This document shows positions 25,410-34,479 of a stretch of 64,000 bases of DNA, one piece after another. Location of the stretch: the NCBI RefSeq assembly GCF_900120195.1, contig NZ_LT635539.1:1686649-1750648 (forward strand). Reading direction: 5' to 3'. This stretch comes from Blautia sp. Marseille-P3087 (GTDB lineage Bacteria > Bacillota > Clostridia > Lachnospirales > Lachnospiraceae). Position 1 is the stretch's first letter. Every line of letters starts with the position of its first letter. A model generated the notes under the pieces. It was not told the DNA's origin, made no database searches, and saw only the letters and a program-made list of their open reading frames with translations. The translations under genes and the position numbers were made by a program.

Positions 25410-25919
25410 TCATTCGCCGTCAAGCGGATGAGTTTCTTCCGTATTTAATGTAGTGATCACATCTACGTAAGGTCTTAATTTCTCCGGAAAGTTCCAGCCC
25501 GTCATTACGATGTGCATAGATTCATCCTTCTGCTTCAGCATATCAATGATCCCATCCACTGTCGCAATCCCACAGTCCAGAAGTCCAAGAATCTCATCCA
25601 GTAACAGAAAATCACATTCCTGCGTCGCAATTACCTTACGTGCAAAATTAAGACCATTTAAAATGTTTGACTTCTCTTCAGCCTTTTCTTCCTCTGTCAG
25701 GTCTTCATAACAGCAGTCTCTCTTCTCAAAGCGAAAAATCTTGAAGTCCAGATTGTCCACATCCTGCAGAAAATCAAGTGAATGTGTCTCTCTTCCTTTC
25801 AGAAACTGGATCACGATCACGCTTTTTCCCTGCGTTGCCACACGGAGGCTCTGACCGATTGCCAGTGCAGTCTTGCCCTTACCGTTTCCGCAGTACACTT
25901 CTGTTAATTCTTTTTCCAT
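25410..25919 (-). CDS. cobO: Corrinoid adenosyltransferase (CobA/CobO/BtuR type)
   Basis: A 169-aa P-loop ATPase that adenosylates cob(I)alamin or cob(I)yrinate diamide. The phosphate loop is CGNGKGKTALAIG at residues 10-22; VIVIQFLKG and CDFLLLDEILGLLDCGI (Walker B-like) and VMTGWNFPEKLRPYVDVIT match the family. It is the first gene of an operon with dapA and dapB, with which it has no known metabolic link; no other cobalamin gene is nearby. Symbol assigned by family, the substrate (cobyrinate or salvaged cobinamide) is not determinable. Confidence 0.88.
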   Translation of the reverse strand: MEKELTEVYCGNGKGKTALAIGQSLRVATQGKSVIVIQFLKGRETHSLDFLQDVDNLDFKIFRFEKRDCCYEDLTEEEKAEEKSNILNGLNFARKVIATQECDFLLLDEILGLLDCGIATVDGIIDMLKQKDESMHIVMTGWNFPEKLRPYVDVITTLNTEETHPLDGE

Positions 25920-25940
25920 AATACTTCCTCTTAATGTTGA

Positions 25941-25963
25941 TAAACACCGCCCATAAGGGCGGC
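25941..25963 (-). terminator. Likely terminator after the SSB-like gene
   Basis: Seven-bp stem GCCGCCC / GGGCGGT (fwd 25946-25963) with an ATAA loop; the minus-strand tail TGTTTATC is only a weak U-tract. Confidence 0.55.
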
Positions 25964-26052
25964 ACTCATATAATTCGCATTATTGGTTTTATCTTACCGC
26001 AGTTCAGCCAAAAAAGCAATACCTGAACTTCTCTGTCCAGTCTTATCCCTTC

Positions 26053-26679
26053 TTAATCAATATACTCCAGTTTGCTTACAGATACTTCATAGGCGATCCG
26101 CCTCTCTGTCTGATTTTCCCCGGTACGTTTCATGTATTCGCGGCTCTGGATTCTTCCCCACAGAAGTACATGTCCTCCTACTGTGAAAGCCGAAGCATAT
26201 CGCGCATTTCTGCCCCAGCAGATACATGGTATGTAATCCGACTTGCCATACGGACGGTTGACTGCAAGAAGCATATCCGCAATCTCTCTTCCGAGAGGGG
26301 TCCTTCTGTATACAGGCGGCTTGCAGATATAGCCATCCAGAAAGATCTGGTTCAGCGGAACCGTTTCCTCGTCCTCTTCCACAAATTTCAGTTCTCTTGC
26401 AAATACCGAAAGGACAAGCCGGTTATGTTTCTCTTCATGACGGTTGTACGAACGAAACTGTCCCTGAATCTCAATATACTCACCGGTGTAATCCTGCGTT
26501 ACATCCAGAAGCCTCTCGGAAACCATGACCGGAATCCGGTCCTCGGAATCACTCAGTCTGCGTACAAGGATTTCCATTGTATAAAAGCCCTCGCCAAAAA
26601 CCTGATGACTGAATGTAAAGCCTGTATCAATTTTCCCCATGATTGATACCTGATTGTTTTCGATGATTTTGTCTGCCAT
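26053..26679 (-). CDS. SSB-like protein with two predicted OB folds
   Basis: A 208-aa protein. The C-terminal half (about 108-205) is a recognisable single-stranded-DNA-binding OB fold: IFLDGYICKPPVYRRTPLGR, IADMLLAVNRPYGKSDYIPC and GHVLLWGRIQSREY. The N-terminal half (about 8-100) has a similar strand pattern (NNQVSIMGKIDTGF, then GEYIEIQGQFRSYNR). It lacks the acidic C-terminal tip that recruits repair proteins in canonical SSB, ending instead in SVSKLEYID. It probably binds single-stranded DNA as an auxiliary SSB. Monocistronic, divergent from typA. Confidence 0.78.
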   Translation of the reverse strand: MADKIIENNQVSIMGKIDTGFTFSHQVFGEGFYTMEILVRRLSDSEDRIPVMVSERLLDVTQDYTGEYIEIQGQFRSYNRHEEKHNRLVLSVFARELKFVEEDEETVPLNQIFLDGYICKPPVYRRTPLGREIADMLLAVNRPYGKSDYIPCICWGRNARYASAFTVGGHVLLWGRIQSREYMKRTGENQTERRIAYEVSVSKLEYID

Positions 26680-26877
26680 AATGTTGTTCTCCTTCCTCTT
26701 TGGGTATTTTGTCTATACTAGACTATGAACACCCATGAAGGTTTAGAACCAAAACTTTAAAATAAAAAATTTTTTCAGGATTTCCTTGTAATCTGCGAAA
26801 AATGTGGTAAACTGAAATATCGTACTATGCAAAAAACACATTAATATAGAAGTAATTAAAGAAAGGATTTCGATTTT

Positions 26878-28710
26878 ATGAATACCAAACGCGAAGACGT
26901 ACGCAACGTTGCCATCATTGCACATGTCGATCATGGTAAAACTACTCTGGTAGACCAGTTACTGAAACAGAGCGGTGTATTCCGTGAAAATCAGGAAGTT
27001 CAGGAACGTGTCATGGACTCCAATGACATCGAGCGTGAACGTGGAATTACTATTTTATCTAAAAATACTGCTGTCCATTACAAAGGAGTCAAAATCAACA
27101 TCATCGACACACCTGGACATGCTGATTTCGGTGGTGAGGTAGAGCGTGTTCTGAAAATGGTCGATGGCGTTATTCTTCTCGTAGATGCATTCGAGGGTGC
27201 TATGCCTCAGACCAAATTTGTTCTCCGTAAAGCACTGGAGCTTGACCTTCACGTCATCGTCTGCATCAACAAGATCGACCGTCCGGAAGCACGTCCGGAA
27301 GAAGTTATTGATGAAGTTCTGGAACTTCTCATGGATCTGGAAGCCTCTGATGAGCAGCTTGACTGCCCGTTCCTGTATGCATCTGCAAAAGCAGGCCATG
27401 CAGTTCTTGACCTTGCAGATACACCGGAAAACATGGCTCCGCTGTTTGAGACCATTCTGAAATATATCCCTGCACCGGAAGGTGATCCGGACGCTGACAC
27501 ACAGGTGCTGATCAGCACCATCGACTACAACGAATATGTCGGACGTATCGGTGTCGGTAAAGTAGAAAACGGTAAGATTGCTGTCAACCAGGAGCTTACT
27601 CTTCTGAACCATCATGACCTTGACAAACGCAAAAAAGTCAAGATCAGCAAACTTTATGAATTTGACGGACTGAACAAAATCGAAGTAAAAGAAGCATCCA
27701 TCGGTTCCATCGTAGCTGTATCCGGTATCGAAGATATCCATATCGGTGATACCCTCTGCGGCGGCGACAATCCGGAAGCAATCCCGTTCCAGAAGATCTC
27801 CGAACCTACTCTTTCCATGAACTTCATGGTAAATGACAGCCCTCTTGCAGGACAGGAAGGTAAATACATCACTTCCCGCCATCTTCGTGACCGTCTGTAT
27901 CGTGAGCTGAATACAGATGTCAGCCTTCGTGTAGAAGACACAGAGACTACCGAGTGCTTCAAAGTTTCCGGTCGTGGAGAACTTCATCTTTCCGTCCTGA
28001 TTGAGAACATGCGCCGTGAAGGTTATGAATTTGCAGTAAGCAAGCCGGAAGTTCTGTATCATATCGATGAACGCGGTAAGAAGCTTGAACCAATGGAAAT
28101 TGCTTATGTCGATGTTCCGGAAGAATTTTCCGGTACAGTTATCCAGAAGTTAAGTGAACGTAAAGGTGAACTTCAGGGAATGAGTACTGCCAGCGATGGC
28201 TCCGTACGTCTTGAGTTCCATATCCCGTCCCGTGGTCTGATCGGTTTCCGTGGTGAGTTCCTTACCTCTACCAAGGGTACCGGTATCCTGAATACCACAT
28301 TTGACGGATATGCACCATACAAGGGAGATTTCCAGTATCGTAAGCAGGGATCTCTGATCGCATTCGAATCCGGTGAGGCAGTTGCTTACGGTCTGTTCTC
28401 CGCTCAGGATCGTGGCACACTCTTTGTAGGGCCTGGAGAAAAAGTATACAGCGGTATGGTTATCGGACAGAATGGTAAGGCCGAAGACATCGAGCTGAAT
28501 GTCTGCAAAACCAAGCATCTGACTAATACACGTTCTTCCTCCGCTGATGAAGCTCTGAAGCTGACACCTCCGAGAGTTCTCAGTCTGGAGCAGGCAATTG
28601 AATTCATCGATCAGGATGAACTTCTTGAGGTAACACCGGAAAGTCTCCGTATCCGTAAGAGAATCCTTGATCCAAGAGAAAGAAAACGTGCTGCTTTCCG
28701 TAAACAGTAA
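26878..28710 (+). CDS. typA: Ribosome-associated GTPase TypA/BipA
   Basis: A 610-aa translational GTPase of the EF-G family that assists 50S assembly and stress growth. The G domain has [17 protein letters not shown] (G1), RGITI (G2), [16 protein letters not shown] (G3) and [15 protein letters not shown] (G4). Later domains include the BipA-specific C-terminal region with [19 protein letters not shown] and [14 protein letters not shown]. The full length is typical. The ATG has AAAGGA 10 bases upstream. Single gene ended by a strong terminator. Confidence 0.97.
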   Translation: MNTKREDVRNVAIIAHVDHGKTTLVDQLLKQSGVFRENQEVQERVMDSNDIERERGITILSKNTAVHYKGVKINIIDTPGHADFGGEVERVLKMVDGVILLVDAFEGAMPQTKFVLRKALELDLHVIVCINKIDRPEARPEEVIDEVLELLMDLEASDEQLDCPFLYASAKAGHAVLDLADTPENMAPLFETILKYIPAPEGDPDADTQVLISTIDYNEYVGRIGVGKVENGKIAVNQELTLLNHHDLDKRKKVKISKLYEFDGLNKIEVKEASIGSIVAVSGIEDIHIGDTLCGGDNPEAIPFQKISEPTLSMNFMVNDSPLAGQEGKYITSRHLRDRLYRELNTDVSLRVEDTETTECFKVSGRGELHLSVLIENMRREGYEFAVSKPEVLYHIDERGKKLEPMEIAYVDVPEEFSGTVIQKLSERKGELQGMSTASDGSVRLEFHIPSRGLIGFRGEFLTSTKGTGILNTTFDGYAPYKGDFQYRKQGSLIAFESGEAVAYGLFSAQDRGTLFVGPGEKVYSGMVIGQNGKAEDIELNVCKTKHLTNTRSSSADEALKLTPPRVLSLEQAIEFIDQDELLEVTPESLRIRKRILDPRERKRAAFRKQ

Positions 28711-28751
28711 TTTCTCTGAGCAAAATCAAAAACAGTATTTTAGGGCGCATA

Positions 28752-28787
28752 AAACCCCATGAGCAATCTGCCCATGGGGTTTCCTTT
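28752..28787. terminator. Bidirectional terminator between typA and the AI-2E permease
   Basis: Perfect 10-bp stem AAACCCCATG / CATGGGGTTT with an 11-base loop, followed on the + strand by CCTTTT and on the - strand by TATG after the T-run of the stem. Confidence 0.8.
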
Positions 28788-28795
28788 TGTATATC

Positions 28796-30097
28796 TTATT
28801 TATTATTTACATTTTTATTAATGTACTCATTAATCTGTTTATTGATTTTATCACTGACAGAAGGCTTTGATTTCTTCTTCGTCTCTTCTTTTTTCTCATG
28901 AAATTCTTTATTGTATTCCTGCAGTATGTCTTCCCGCTGATTTCGTTCCAGTCCACGTGCAGTAAGCTTACGTACAATATCATAAATGACACCAAAGAGC
29001 GGAACCGCGATCACCATACCGACAATTCCCCATAGACCTCCGAATAAAAGGATGGAAAACAATACCCAGAAACTGGATACACCCGTTGTATTTCCGAGAA
29101 TCTTCGGTCCGATGATATTCCCATCAATCTGCTGCAGAATCACAATAAATATCAGGAAATACAGAGCATCCCACGGATGAGTTCCCAGAAGCAGTAATAA
29201 TGCGCATGGGATTGCACCGATAAACGGCCCGAAAAACGGAATGATGTTCGTCACTCCGATCACAACACTGATAAATGCAGCGGATTCAAATCCCAGCAGA
29301 GTTGTTCCCGCAAAGCAGATCAGACCGATGATTGCAGAGTCAATAATCTTTCCGACAAAAAATCCATTAAACATCTTATCTGTATAACGAACCTCTTCTT
29401 CGATGATCTTTGCCCATTTATTCGGGAAAACACCATAAAGCAGAAGCTTCGCCTGTGCGCCAAAAAGCTTACGGCTTGCAAGAAGATATACTGCGATCAG
29501 AAATCCAAGGAACATATTCTTGAATACGCTCAAAACCTCGATCAACTGTACAGTAATATTGTTGACAATTCCCTGAATCGTCTGCATCATACTGGAATTG
29601 GCACTCAGGATATCATTCAGTCCACTTTCCATCTGAGATGAAAAATGATTAAAATAATTCTGCAATTCCGGCTGATCTTTCAATAGTTGATCGATCATAC
29701 GGTTCGCATAGGAAACTCGTGCCGGAAGGATACGGATAAGCCTCACTGTACTGTCCCATACCTGCGGAAGGATCAGAATGATCAACAATACCACAACCGT
29801 TACAGCAAGAATAACCGCAATTGCAATAGACAGAAATTTCAGCCCCTTTTTCTTTTTCTCTGTCGCATTCGGAAACCATTTCAGAAAGCGTTCATCCATC
29901 CGGTTGCACATCGGTGCAAGGATATAGGCGATCAGTGCGCCGTACAGGAACGGTTTCAAAATGTTGAATACAACCTGGATACCTGCCGCAATATTTGCAC
30001 TTTGATTCAGGATATATGCTGTTGCAAATCCAAATGCCAGAACGGCAGCGCCTGTGATACCAAGTTTCACGTATTTTGTGTTTTCATTATGTTTCAA
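28796..30097 (-). CDS. AI-2E family transporter (UPF0118 permease)
   Basis: A 433-aa membrane protein with about eight helices and a long periplasmic-type loop (about 100-200) typical of the family. Signature segments include NILKPFLYGALIAYILAPMCNRM, KIIDSAIIGLICFAGTTLLG, FFGPFIGAIPCALLLLLG and the C-terminal GPKILGNTTGVSSFWVLFSILLFG. The C-terminal 50 residues are a charged, Lys-rich cytosolic tail. Family members have been linked to AI-2 or Na+/H+ transport; the substrate here is unknown. Confidence 0.88.
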   Translation of the reverse strand: MKHNENTKYVKLGITGAAVLAFGFATAYILNQSANIAAGIQVVFNILKPFLYGALIAYILAPMCNRMDERFLKWFPNATEKKKKGLKFLSIAIAVILAVTVVVLLIILILPQVWDSTVRLIRILPARVSYANRMIDQLLKDQPELQNYFNHFSSQMESGLNDILSANSSMMQTIQGIVNNITVQLIEVLSVFKNMFLGFLIAVYLLASRKLFGAQAKLLLYGVFPNKWAKIIEEEVRYTDKMFNGFFVGKIIDSAIIGLICFAGTTLLGFESAAFISVVIGVTNIIPFFGPFIGAIPCALLLLLGTHPWDALYFLIFIVILQQIDGNIIGPKILGNTTGVSSFWVLFSILLFGGLWGIVGMVIAVPLFGVIYDIVRKLTARGLERNQREDILQEYNKEFHEKKEETKKKSKPSVSDKINKQINEYINKNVNNK

Positions 30098-30276
30098 TAA
30101 TCACGCCTCCTGAAGCTATTGCTTCTTTTTCTTATATATAACCAGAAAAGCGTTACTATATAAGTTCTGTTTCTATGTTAACATTGTCATTGGTGTTTAT
30201 TGTAACACCCATATCCTGCCACTTGCAATACATAGATTCTTAATTTTGTTACAATATTTCTCCTGTTGTTAAAACA

Positions 30277-30314
30277 ACAGCCCCGGCATCACGTTCCTGT
30301 AACGCCGGGGCTGT
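30277..30314 (-). terminator. Intrinsic terminator of adhE
   Basis: Perfect 11-bp stem ACAGCCCCGGC / GCCGGGGCTGT with a 16-base loop; the minus-strand tail is TGTTTTAAC. Confidence 0.8.
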
Positions 30315-30360
30315 CGCTGCTTATAATATTTTTATGGAAGAAAACGAAGGCTTATCCTGC

Positions 30361-32970
30361 TTATTTACCGTAGTATGCTTTCAGGTAGATTTCTTTCAAC
30401 TCTGCAATCAGTGGATATCTCGGGTTTGCGCCGGTGCACTGGTCGTTGAAGGCCTGTTCGCTCATCTCATCCAGAGTCTCCAGGAAATATTTTTCATCTA
30501 CGTTGTAATCTTTGATCGTAGGTTTGATCTCAATGATTTTTTTGAGTTCTTCCAGTTTCTCCAGAAGTTTTTCAAATACTTCATTGTCGTCTTTTCCTGT
30601 CAGTCCTACGAAGCGGCCGATCTCTGCGTAACGTGCCAGTGTCTTCGGATACTGATACTGCGGGAAAGTACCCATCTTGGTCGGAACTTCTGCTGCATTA
30701 TAACGCATAACATCTGTAAGTACCAGAGCATTTGCGATTCCGTGAGGAATGTGGTGAAAAGCACCCAGTTTGTGAGCCAGAGAGTGGTTTACTCCGAGAA
30801 ATGCATTTGCAAAGGCCATACCTGCCATACAGGAAGCGTTTGCCATATGGTCTCTTGCCTCTACATCATTACCGTCTCTGTATGCTCTCGGCAGATAATC
30901 AAATACAAGTTTGATGGCACGAAGTGCAAGTCCGTCTGTGTAGTCAGATGCCATCATAGAAACATATGCTTCGATCGCATGTGTCATAACATCGATACCG
31001 GAAGCACTTGTCAGTCCTTTCGGTGCACTCATCATGTTATCTGTATCAACGATTGCCATATCAGGCATCAGCTCGTAATCAGCCAGCGGCCATTTTATTC
31101 CTGTTTCTTTATCTGTGATAATGGCAAAAGGTGTTACCTCAGAACCGGTACCGGAAGATGTCGGTACGGCGATGAAGTACGCTTTTTTACCCATTTTCGG
31201 GAATGTGTAAATTCTCTTACGGATATCCATGAAATCCATTGCCATATCATCAAAATCTGCATCCGGATTTTCATAAAGCACCCACATGATCTTACCGGCA
31301 TCCATTGCAGATCCACCACCCATAGCGATGATGCAGTCCGGCTCGAATGCACGCATTGCTGCAGCACCGGCTCTTGCAGAAGCGAGAGACGGATCCGGTT
31401 CTACATCAGAGAAGCAGGTATGCACGATGCCCATTTCATCAAGTTTGTCTTCTATTTTCTTTGTATAACCGTTCTTGTAAAGGAAGGAGTCTGTAACGAT
31501 GAAGCAGCGTTTCTTGCCCATTACGTTTTTCAGCTCATCCAGAGCAACCGGCAGGCAGCCTTTTTTGAAGTAAACTTTTTCCGGGGTTCTCATCCAGAGC
31601 ATGTTCTCTCTCCTCTCAGCAACAGTTTTGATATTGATCAGGTGTTTTACACCAACATTTTCGGATACGGAGTTTCCTCCCCAGGAACCGCAGCCCAGTG
31701 TCAGGGACGGAACAAGTTTGAAGTTATAAAGGTCTCCAATACCACCCTGAGAAGAAGGAGTGTTGATCAGGATACGGCAGGTCTTCATGGCTGCTGCATG
31801 TTTTGCCATTTTTTCTTTCTCATTTACATTGATGTAAAGGGAAGATGTATGTCCGTATCCGCCGTCAGCTACGAGCTGTTCTGCTTTTGCAATTGCTTCA
31901 TCAAATGTTTTTGCTTTGTACATGGCAAGTACCGGAGACAGTTTCTCATGCGCAAATTCTTCACTGATGTCTACAGATTCTACTTCACCGATCAGGATCT
32001 TGGTTTCTGCAGGAACTTTTATACCTGCCATCTCAGCGATCGTAGCTGCTTTCTGTCCAACGATCTTTGCATTCAGTGCGCCGTTGATCAGAATTGTTTT
32101 TCTTACTTTTTCGATTTCGTCTTTCTTAAGGAAATAGCATCCTCTGTACTGGAACTCTTCTTTTACTGCTTTATATACACCTTCCAGAACTGTTACAGAC
32201 TGTTCGGATGCACAGATCATACCATTGTCAAATGTTTTGGAGTGGATGATGGAGTTTACTGCAAGACGGATATCGGCAGTATCATCAATGATAACCGGTG
32301 TGTTTCCGGCTCCAACACCAAGTGCCGGTTTTCCGGAGGAATATGCTGCCTTAACCATTCCAGGACCGCCTGTTGCAAGGATGATGTCTGCTTCTTTCAT
32401 TACCATGTTGGTAAGTTCCAGACTCGGTACGTCGATCCATCCGATGATGCCTTCCGGTGCGCCTGCTTTCACTGCTGCTTCAAGCACAACTTTGGCAGCT
32501 TCGATAGTGCTTCCTTTTGCACGCGGATGTGGGCTGATGATGATTGCATTTCTTGTCTTCAGCGCGATCAGAGTTTTGAAGATTGCGGTGGAAGTCGGGT
32601 TTGTAGTCGGGATAACTGCTGCGATCAGTCCGATCGGTTCTGCAATTTTCTTGATTCCGTAAACCGGATCTTCTTCGATCACACCACAGGTCTTTGTGTT
32701 TTTGTATGCATTGTAGATGTATTCAGATGCATAGTGATTTTTGATGACTTTATCTTCAACAATACCCATTCCTGTTTCTTCTACAGTTGCTTTTGCAAGC
32801 GGGATACGCGCTTTGTCAGCAGCCGTTGCAGCAGCTTTGAAGATCTTGTCTACCTGCTCCTGTGTGTAAGTGGCGAAAAGTTTCTGTGCTTCTTTCATCG
32901 CAGCGATCTTTGCTTCCAGTGCTTCCGGAGTGTCAATGATTGCCGGGATGTGGGTTTCTTTCTTTGCCAT
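30361..32970 (-). CDS. adhE: Bifunctional acetaldehyde-CoA/alcohol dehydrogenase
   Basis: An 869-aa fermentative enzyme that reduces acetyl-CoA to ethanol with two NADH. Residues 1-430 form the aldehyde dehydrogenase domain with TGGPGMVKAAYSSGKP (NAD loop) and NGMICASEQSV containing the catalytic cysteine. Residues about 455-865 form the iron-dependent alcohol dehydrogenase with MGGGSAMDAGK, VPTSSGTGSEVTPFA and the metal-binding histidines in HSLAHKLGAFHHIPHG. AGGAGG precedes the ATG. A consensus promoter and Rex-like sites lie upstream, fitting NADH/NAD+ control. Monocistronic. Confidence 0.97.
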   Translation of the reverse strand: MAKKETHIPAIIDTPEALEAKIAAMKEAQKLFATYTQEQVDKIFKAAATAADKARIPLAKATVEETGMGIVEDKVIKNHYASEYIYNAYKNTKTCGVIEEDPVYGIKKIAEPIGLIAAVIPTTNPTSTAIFKTLIALKTRNAIIISPHPRAKGSTIEAAKVVLEAAVKAGAPEGIIGWIDVPSLELTNMVMKEADIILATGGPGMVKAAYSSGKPALGVGAGNTPVIIDDTADIRLAVNSIIHSKTFDNGMICASEQSVTVLEGVYKAVKEEFQYRGCYFLKKDEIEKVRKTILINGALNAKIVGQKAATIAEMAGIKVPAETKILIGEVESVDISEEFAHEKLSPVLAMYKAKTFDEAIAKAEQLVADGGYGHTSSLYINVNEKEKMAKHAAAMKTCRILINTPSSQGGIGDLYNFKLVPSLTLGCGSWGGNSVSENVGVKHLINIKTVAERRENMLWMRTPEKVYFKKGCLPVALDELKNVMGKKRCFIVTDSFLYKNGYTKKIEDKLDEMGIVHTCFSDVEPDPSLASARAGAAAMRAFEPDCIIAMGGGSAMDAGKIMWVLYENPDADFDDMAMDFMDIRKRIYTFPKMGKKAYFIAVPTSSGTGSEVTPFAIITDKETGIKWPLADYELMPDMAIVDTDNMMSAPKGLTSASGIDVMTHAIEAYVSMMASDYTDGLALRAIKLVFDYLPRAYRDGNDVEARDHMANASCMAGMAFANAFLGVNHSLAHKLGAFHHIPHGIANALVLTDVMRYNAAEVPTKMGTFPQYQYPKTLARYAEIGRFVGLTGKDDNEVFEKLLEKLEELKKIIEIKPTIKDYNVDEKYFLETLDEMSEQAFNDQCTGANPRYPLIAELKEIYLKAYYGK

Positions 32971-33032
32971 TTCTGAATCCTCCTGTTTTTCCTCTTATGA
33001 TATGATCCTTATAATTTAGTCCGATAAACAAT

Positions 33033-33052
33033 TCTGTTAATTGATTAACGTT
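33033..33052 (-). promoter_or_regulatory. Rex-like operator downstream of the adhE promoter
   Basis: TGTTAA-TTGA-TTAACG (33035-33050) closely follows the Rex consensus TTGTTAA-N4-TTAACAA, lying about 40 bases into the transcript. Rex senses NADH/NAD+ and controls adhE in many Clostridia. Confidence 0.65.
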
Positions 33053-33081
33053 AATTATTTATCAATGATTGATATGTGCTT

Positions 33082-33110
33082 ATTATACGGATTTGTTAAT
33101 CATTTGTCAA
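33082..33110 (-). promoter_or_regulatory. Consensus adhE promoter overlapped by a second Rex-like site
   Basis: On the minus strand a perfect TTGACA (33105-33110), 17-base spacer and perfect TATAAT (33082-33087). The -35 and spacer read TTGACAA-ATGA-TTAACAA (33093-33110), a Rex-like site with a perfect right half and 5 of 7 in the left half. Repressor binding there would block the polymerase. Confidence 0.75.
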
Positions 33111-33290
33111 TCTGTAATTTGTTAAAATTTTAACCGAATTCTTTCATGTATCTTCTCTGTTTTTCTATAGATTCTACAAATTGACTTCTTCTGCGCATCT
33201 CTGCAATCCTGCCGGAGTCTATATCCGATGCCCATAGTCATTTTTGTCATATTTTTCCATCTGCTTTCATACATTAATTGATGGGAAACG

Positions 33291-33331
33291 AAAATAAGGA
33301 ATCTGTGATTTTCCATCACTTTTCTTATTTT
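33291..33331 (+). promoter_or_regulatory. Leader hairpin before the alarmone synthetase gene
   Basis: AAAATAAG (33291-33298) pairs with CTTATTTT (33324-33331), with an inner GTGAT/ATCAC stem. It ends in T-rich sequence 52 bases before the ATG, so it could attenuate transcription. The rest of the 33111-33383 gap shows no gene. Confidence 0.4.
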
Positions 33332-33383
33332 ACGTTGATTTAACACAAAACACTTACAGATTTATTACAGAAGGAGTATTTTC

Positions 33384-34094
33384 ATGGGAACCTGCAATAC
33401 ATTACGAACGACTGAAACTTACACGACTGAAAATTTTACTTTGATACAGTTAGAGGAAGAAAGACAGAAATTGAAGAAAAAAGAACTTTTAAAAAACATG
33501 CTGACTGACGGGGAATTCAGCATCAAAGGACAATGTGCCATCAACCTTATGATGACCAAACTGGAAATTATCAATACTTTTTTACTGATGAAATATAACC
33601 GGAGCTTTATCCAGATGACGACGGGAAGGCTCAAAAGCTATGACAGCGTCTGCAAAAAAATGCAGAAAAAGGAACTGGATCTGAACTTCGCTCAGGCGTT
33701 GGAAAAAATCAATGACCTGATCGGCGTGCGTGCCGTTTGTTCTTATGTAGATGATATTTATAAAGTCGCGGAACTGATCGAGAAACAACAGGATATCCGT
33801 ATCATCAAGACAAAGGACTATATCAAAGAGCCAAAGAAATCCGGCTATCAGAGTCTGCATCTGATTCTTGAGGTCGCTATGCCATTCCAGAATGAAAGCC
33901 AGTGGATCAAAGTCGAACTGCAGCTTCGCACAGCCGCCATGGATTACTGGGCAAATCTCGATCATCAGCTTCGCTATAAAAGAGGTCAGAAACAGGCCGC
34001 TGTCATCAACGAGGAATTACAGAGATGTGCTTCTGTAATCTCCGAACTGGACCAGAAAATGCTGGATATCCGCAAAAAAATCGATAGAATCTGA
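33384..34094 (+). CDS. Small alarmone synthetase (RelA/SpoT synthetase domain only)
   Basis: A 236-aa (p)ppGpp synthetase with no hydrolase (HD), TGS or ACT domain. Motifs of the synthetase fold are present: TGRLKSYDSVCKKMQKKEL, INDLIGVRAVCSYVDDIYKV, then YIKEPKKSGYQSLHLILEV and VELQLRTAAMDYWANLDHQL. The residues of the GTP-binding YxSxH block (GYQSLH) and catalytic glutamate in VELQLRT are intact. Residues 20-75 form an extra N-terminal helical region. AGAAGGAG precedes the ATG. It would convert ATP and GTP (or GDP) to alarmones under envelope or nutrient stress. Confidence 0.9.
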   Translation: MGTCNTLRTTETYTTENFTLIQLEEERQKLKKKELLKNMLTDGEFSIKGQCAINLMMTKLEIINTFLLMKYNRSFIQMTTGRLKSYDSVCKKMQKKELDLNFAQALEKINDLIGVRAVCSYVDDIYKVAELIEKQQDIRIIKTKDYIKEPKKSGYQSLHLILEVAMPFQNESQWIKVELQLRTAAMDYWANLDHQLRYKRGQKQAAVINEELQRCASVISELDQKMLDIRKKIDRI

Positions 34095-34112
34095 TCAGCA
34101 GACGCACCACCG
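34094..34112 (+). repeat. 19-nt post-stop repeat, copy 1
   Basis: ATCAGCAGACGCACCACCG, immediately overlapping the alarmone synthetase stop; matches 61091-61109 at 18 of 19 bases, also immediately after a stop codon and before a terminator. Confidence 0.6.
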
Positions 34113-34145
34113 TCAACTTCGCTTGCATACTTTGGTATACAGAAA

Positions 34146-34190
34146 ACGCAGGGGCATCGACATCATCGTCAGCTCCTGCGTCTGTTTTAT
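34146..34190 (+). terminator. Terminator of the alarmone synthetase gene
   Basis: ACGCAGGGGC (34146-34155) pairs with GCTCCTGCGT (34172-34181) with one G-T pair, followed by CTGTTTTATT. Confidence 0.75.
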
Positions 34191-34217
34191 TTCTGCCTGC
34201 ATGGCAGTTTTTTTGCT

Positions 34218-34479
34218 TTATTCTGCAACGAAATGATACAGTCTGCTCTGGAAATCCCCTCTGAAATCTCTCATCAAAAATCCCATCTTCATCAACATTT
34301 CACCATTGTACACTTCGTCTGTACCTTCCAGACGGTAAGCTTTGTCCGGATCAAATCCATCAAGGTAAATTCTTCGGCTATGTACATTGGCCTGTCCAAG
34401 TACCTGTACATACGTTACCAGTATCTCGGAACGGTCTTTTGCCGCCGACGCCCATCCGCCATGAGTTTCCTCCCTTAAT
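34218..34479 (-). pseudogene. C-terminal remnant of a GH36 alpha-galactosidase
   Basis: The minus strand between the aminotransferase stop and a TAA at 34218-34220 reads open for 86 codons in a frame without a start. The translation includes KDRSEILVTYVQVL, then RRIYLDGFDPDKAYRLEG, YNGEMLMKMGF and DFQSRLYHFVAE, the characteristic tail of GH36 alpha-galactosidases (EALVTYVQVL, LKGLDPxxxYRL, DFxSRLWHF). Only about the last 85 of some 730 residues survive. The start of the fragment abuts the neighbouring stop codon, so a deletion probably removed the rest. Confidence 0.72.

Noticed and set aside
30334-32976. 880-codon frame on the + strand opposite adhE
   Set aside because: Cysteine/phenylalanine-rich composition is that of a reverse-frame shadow; adhE on the other strand has full motifs.
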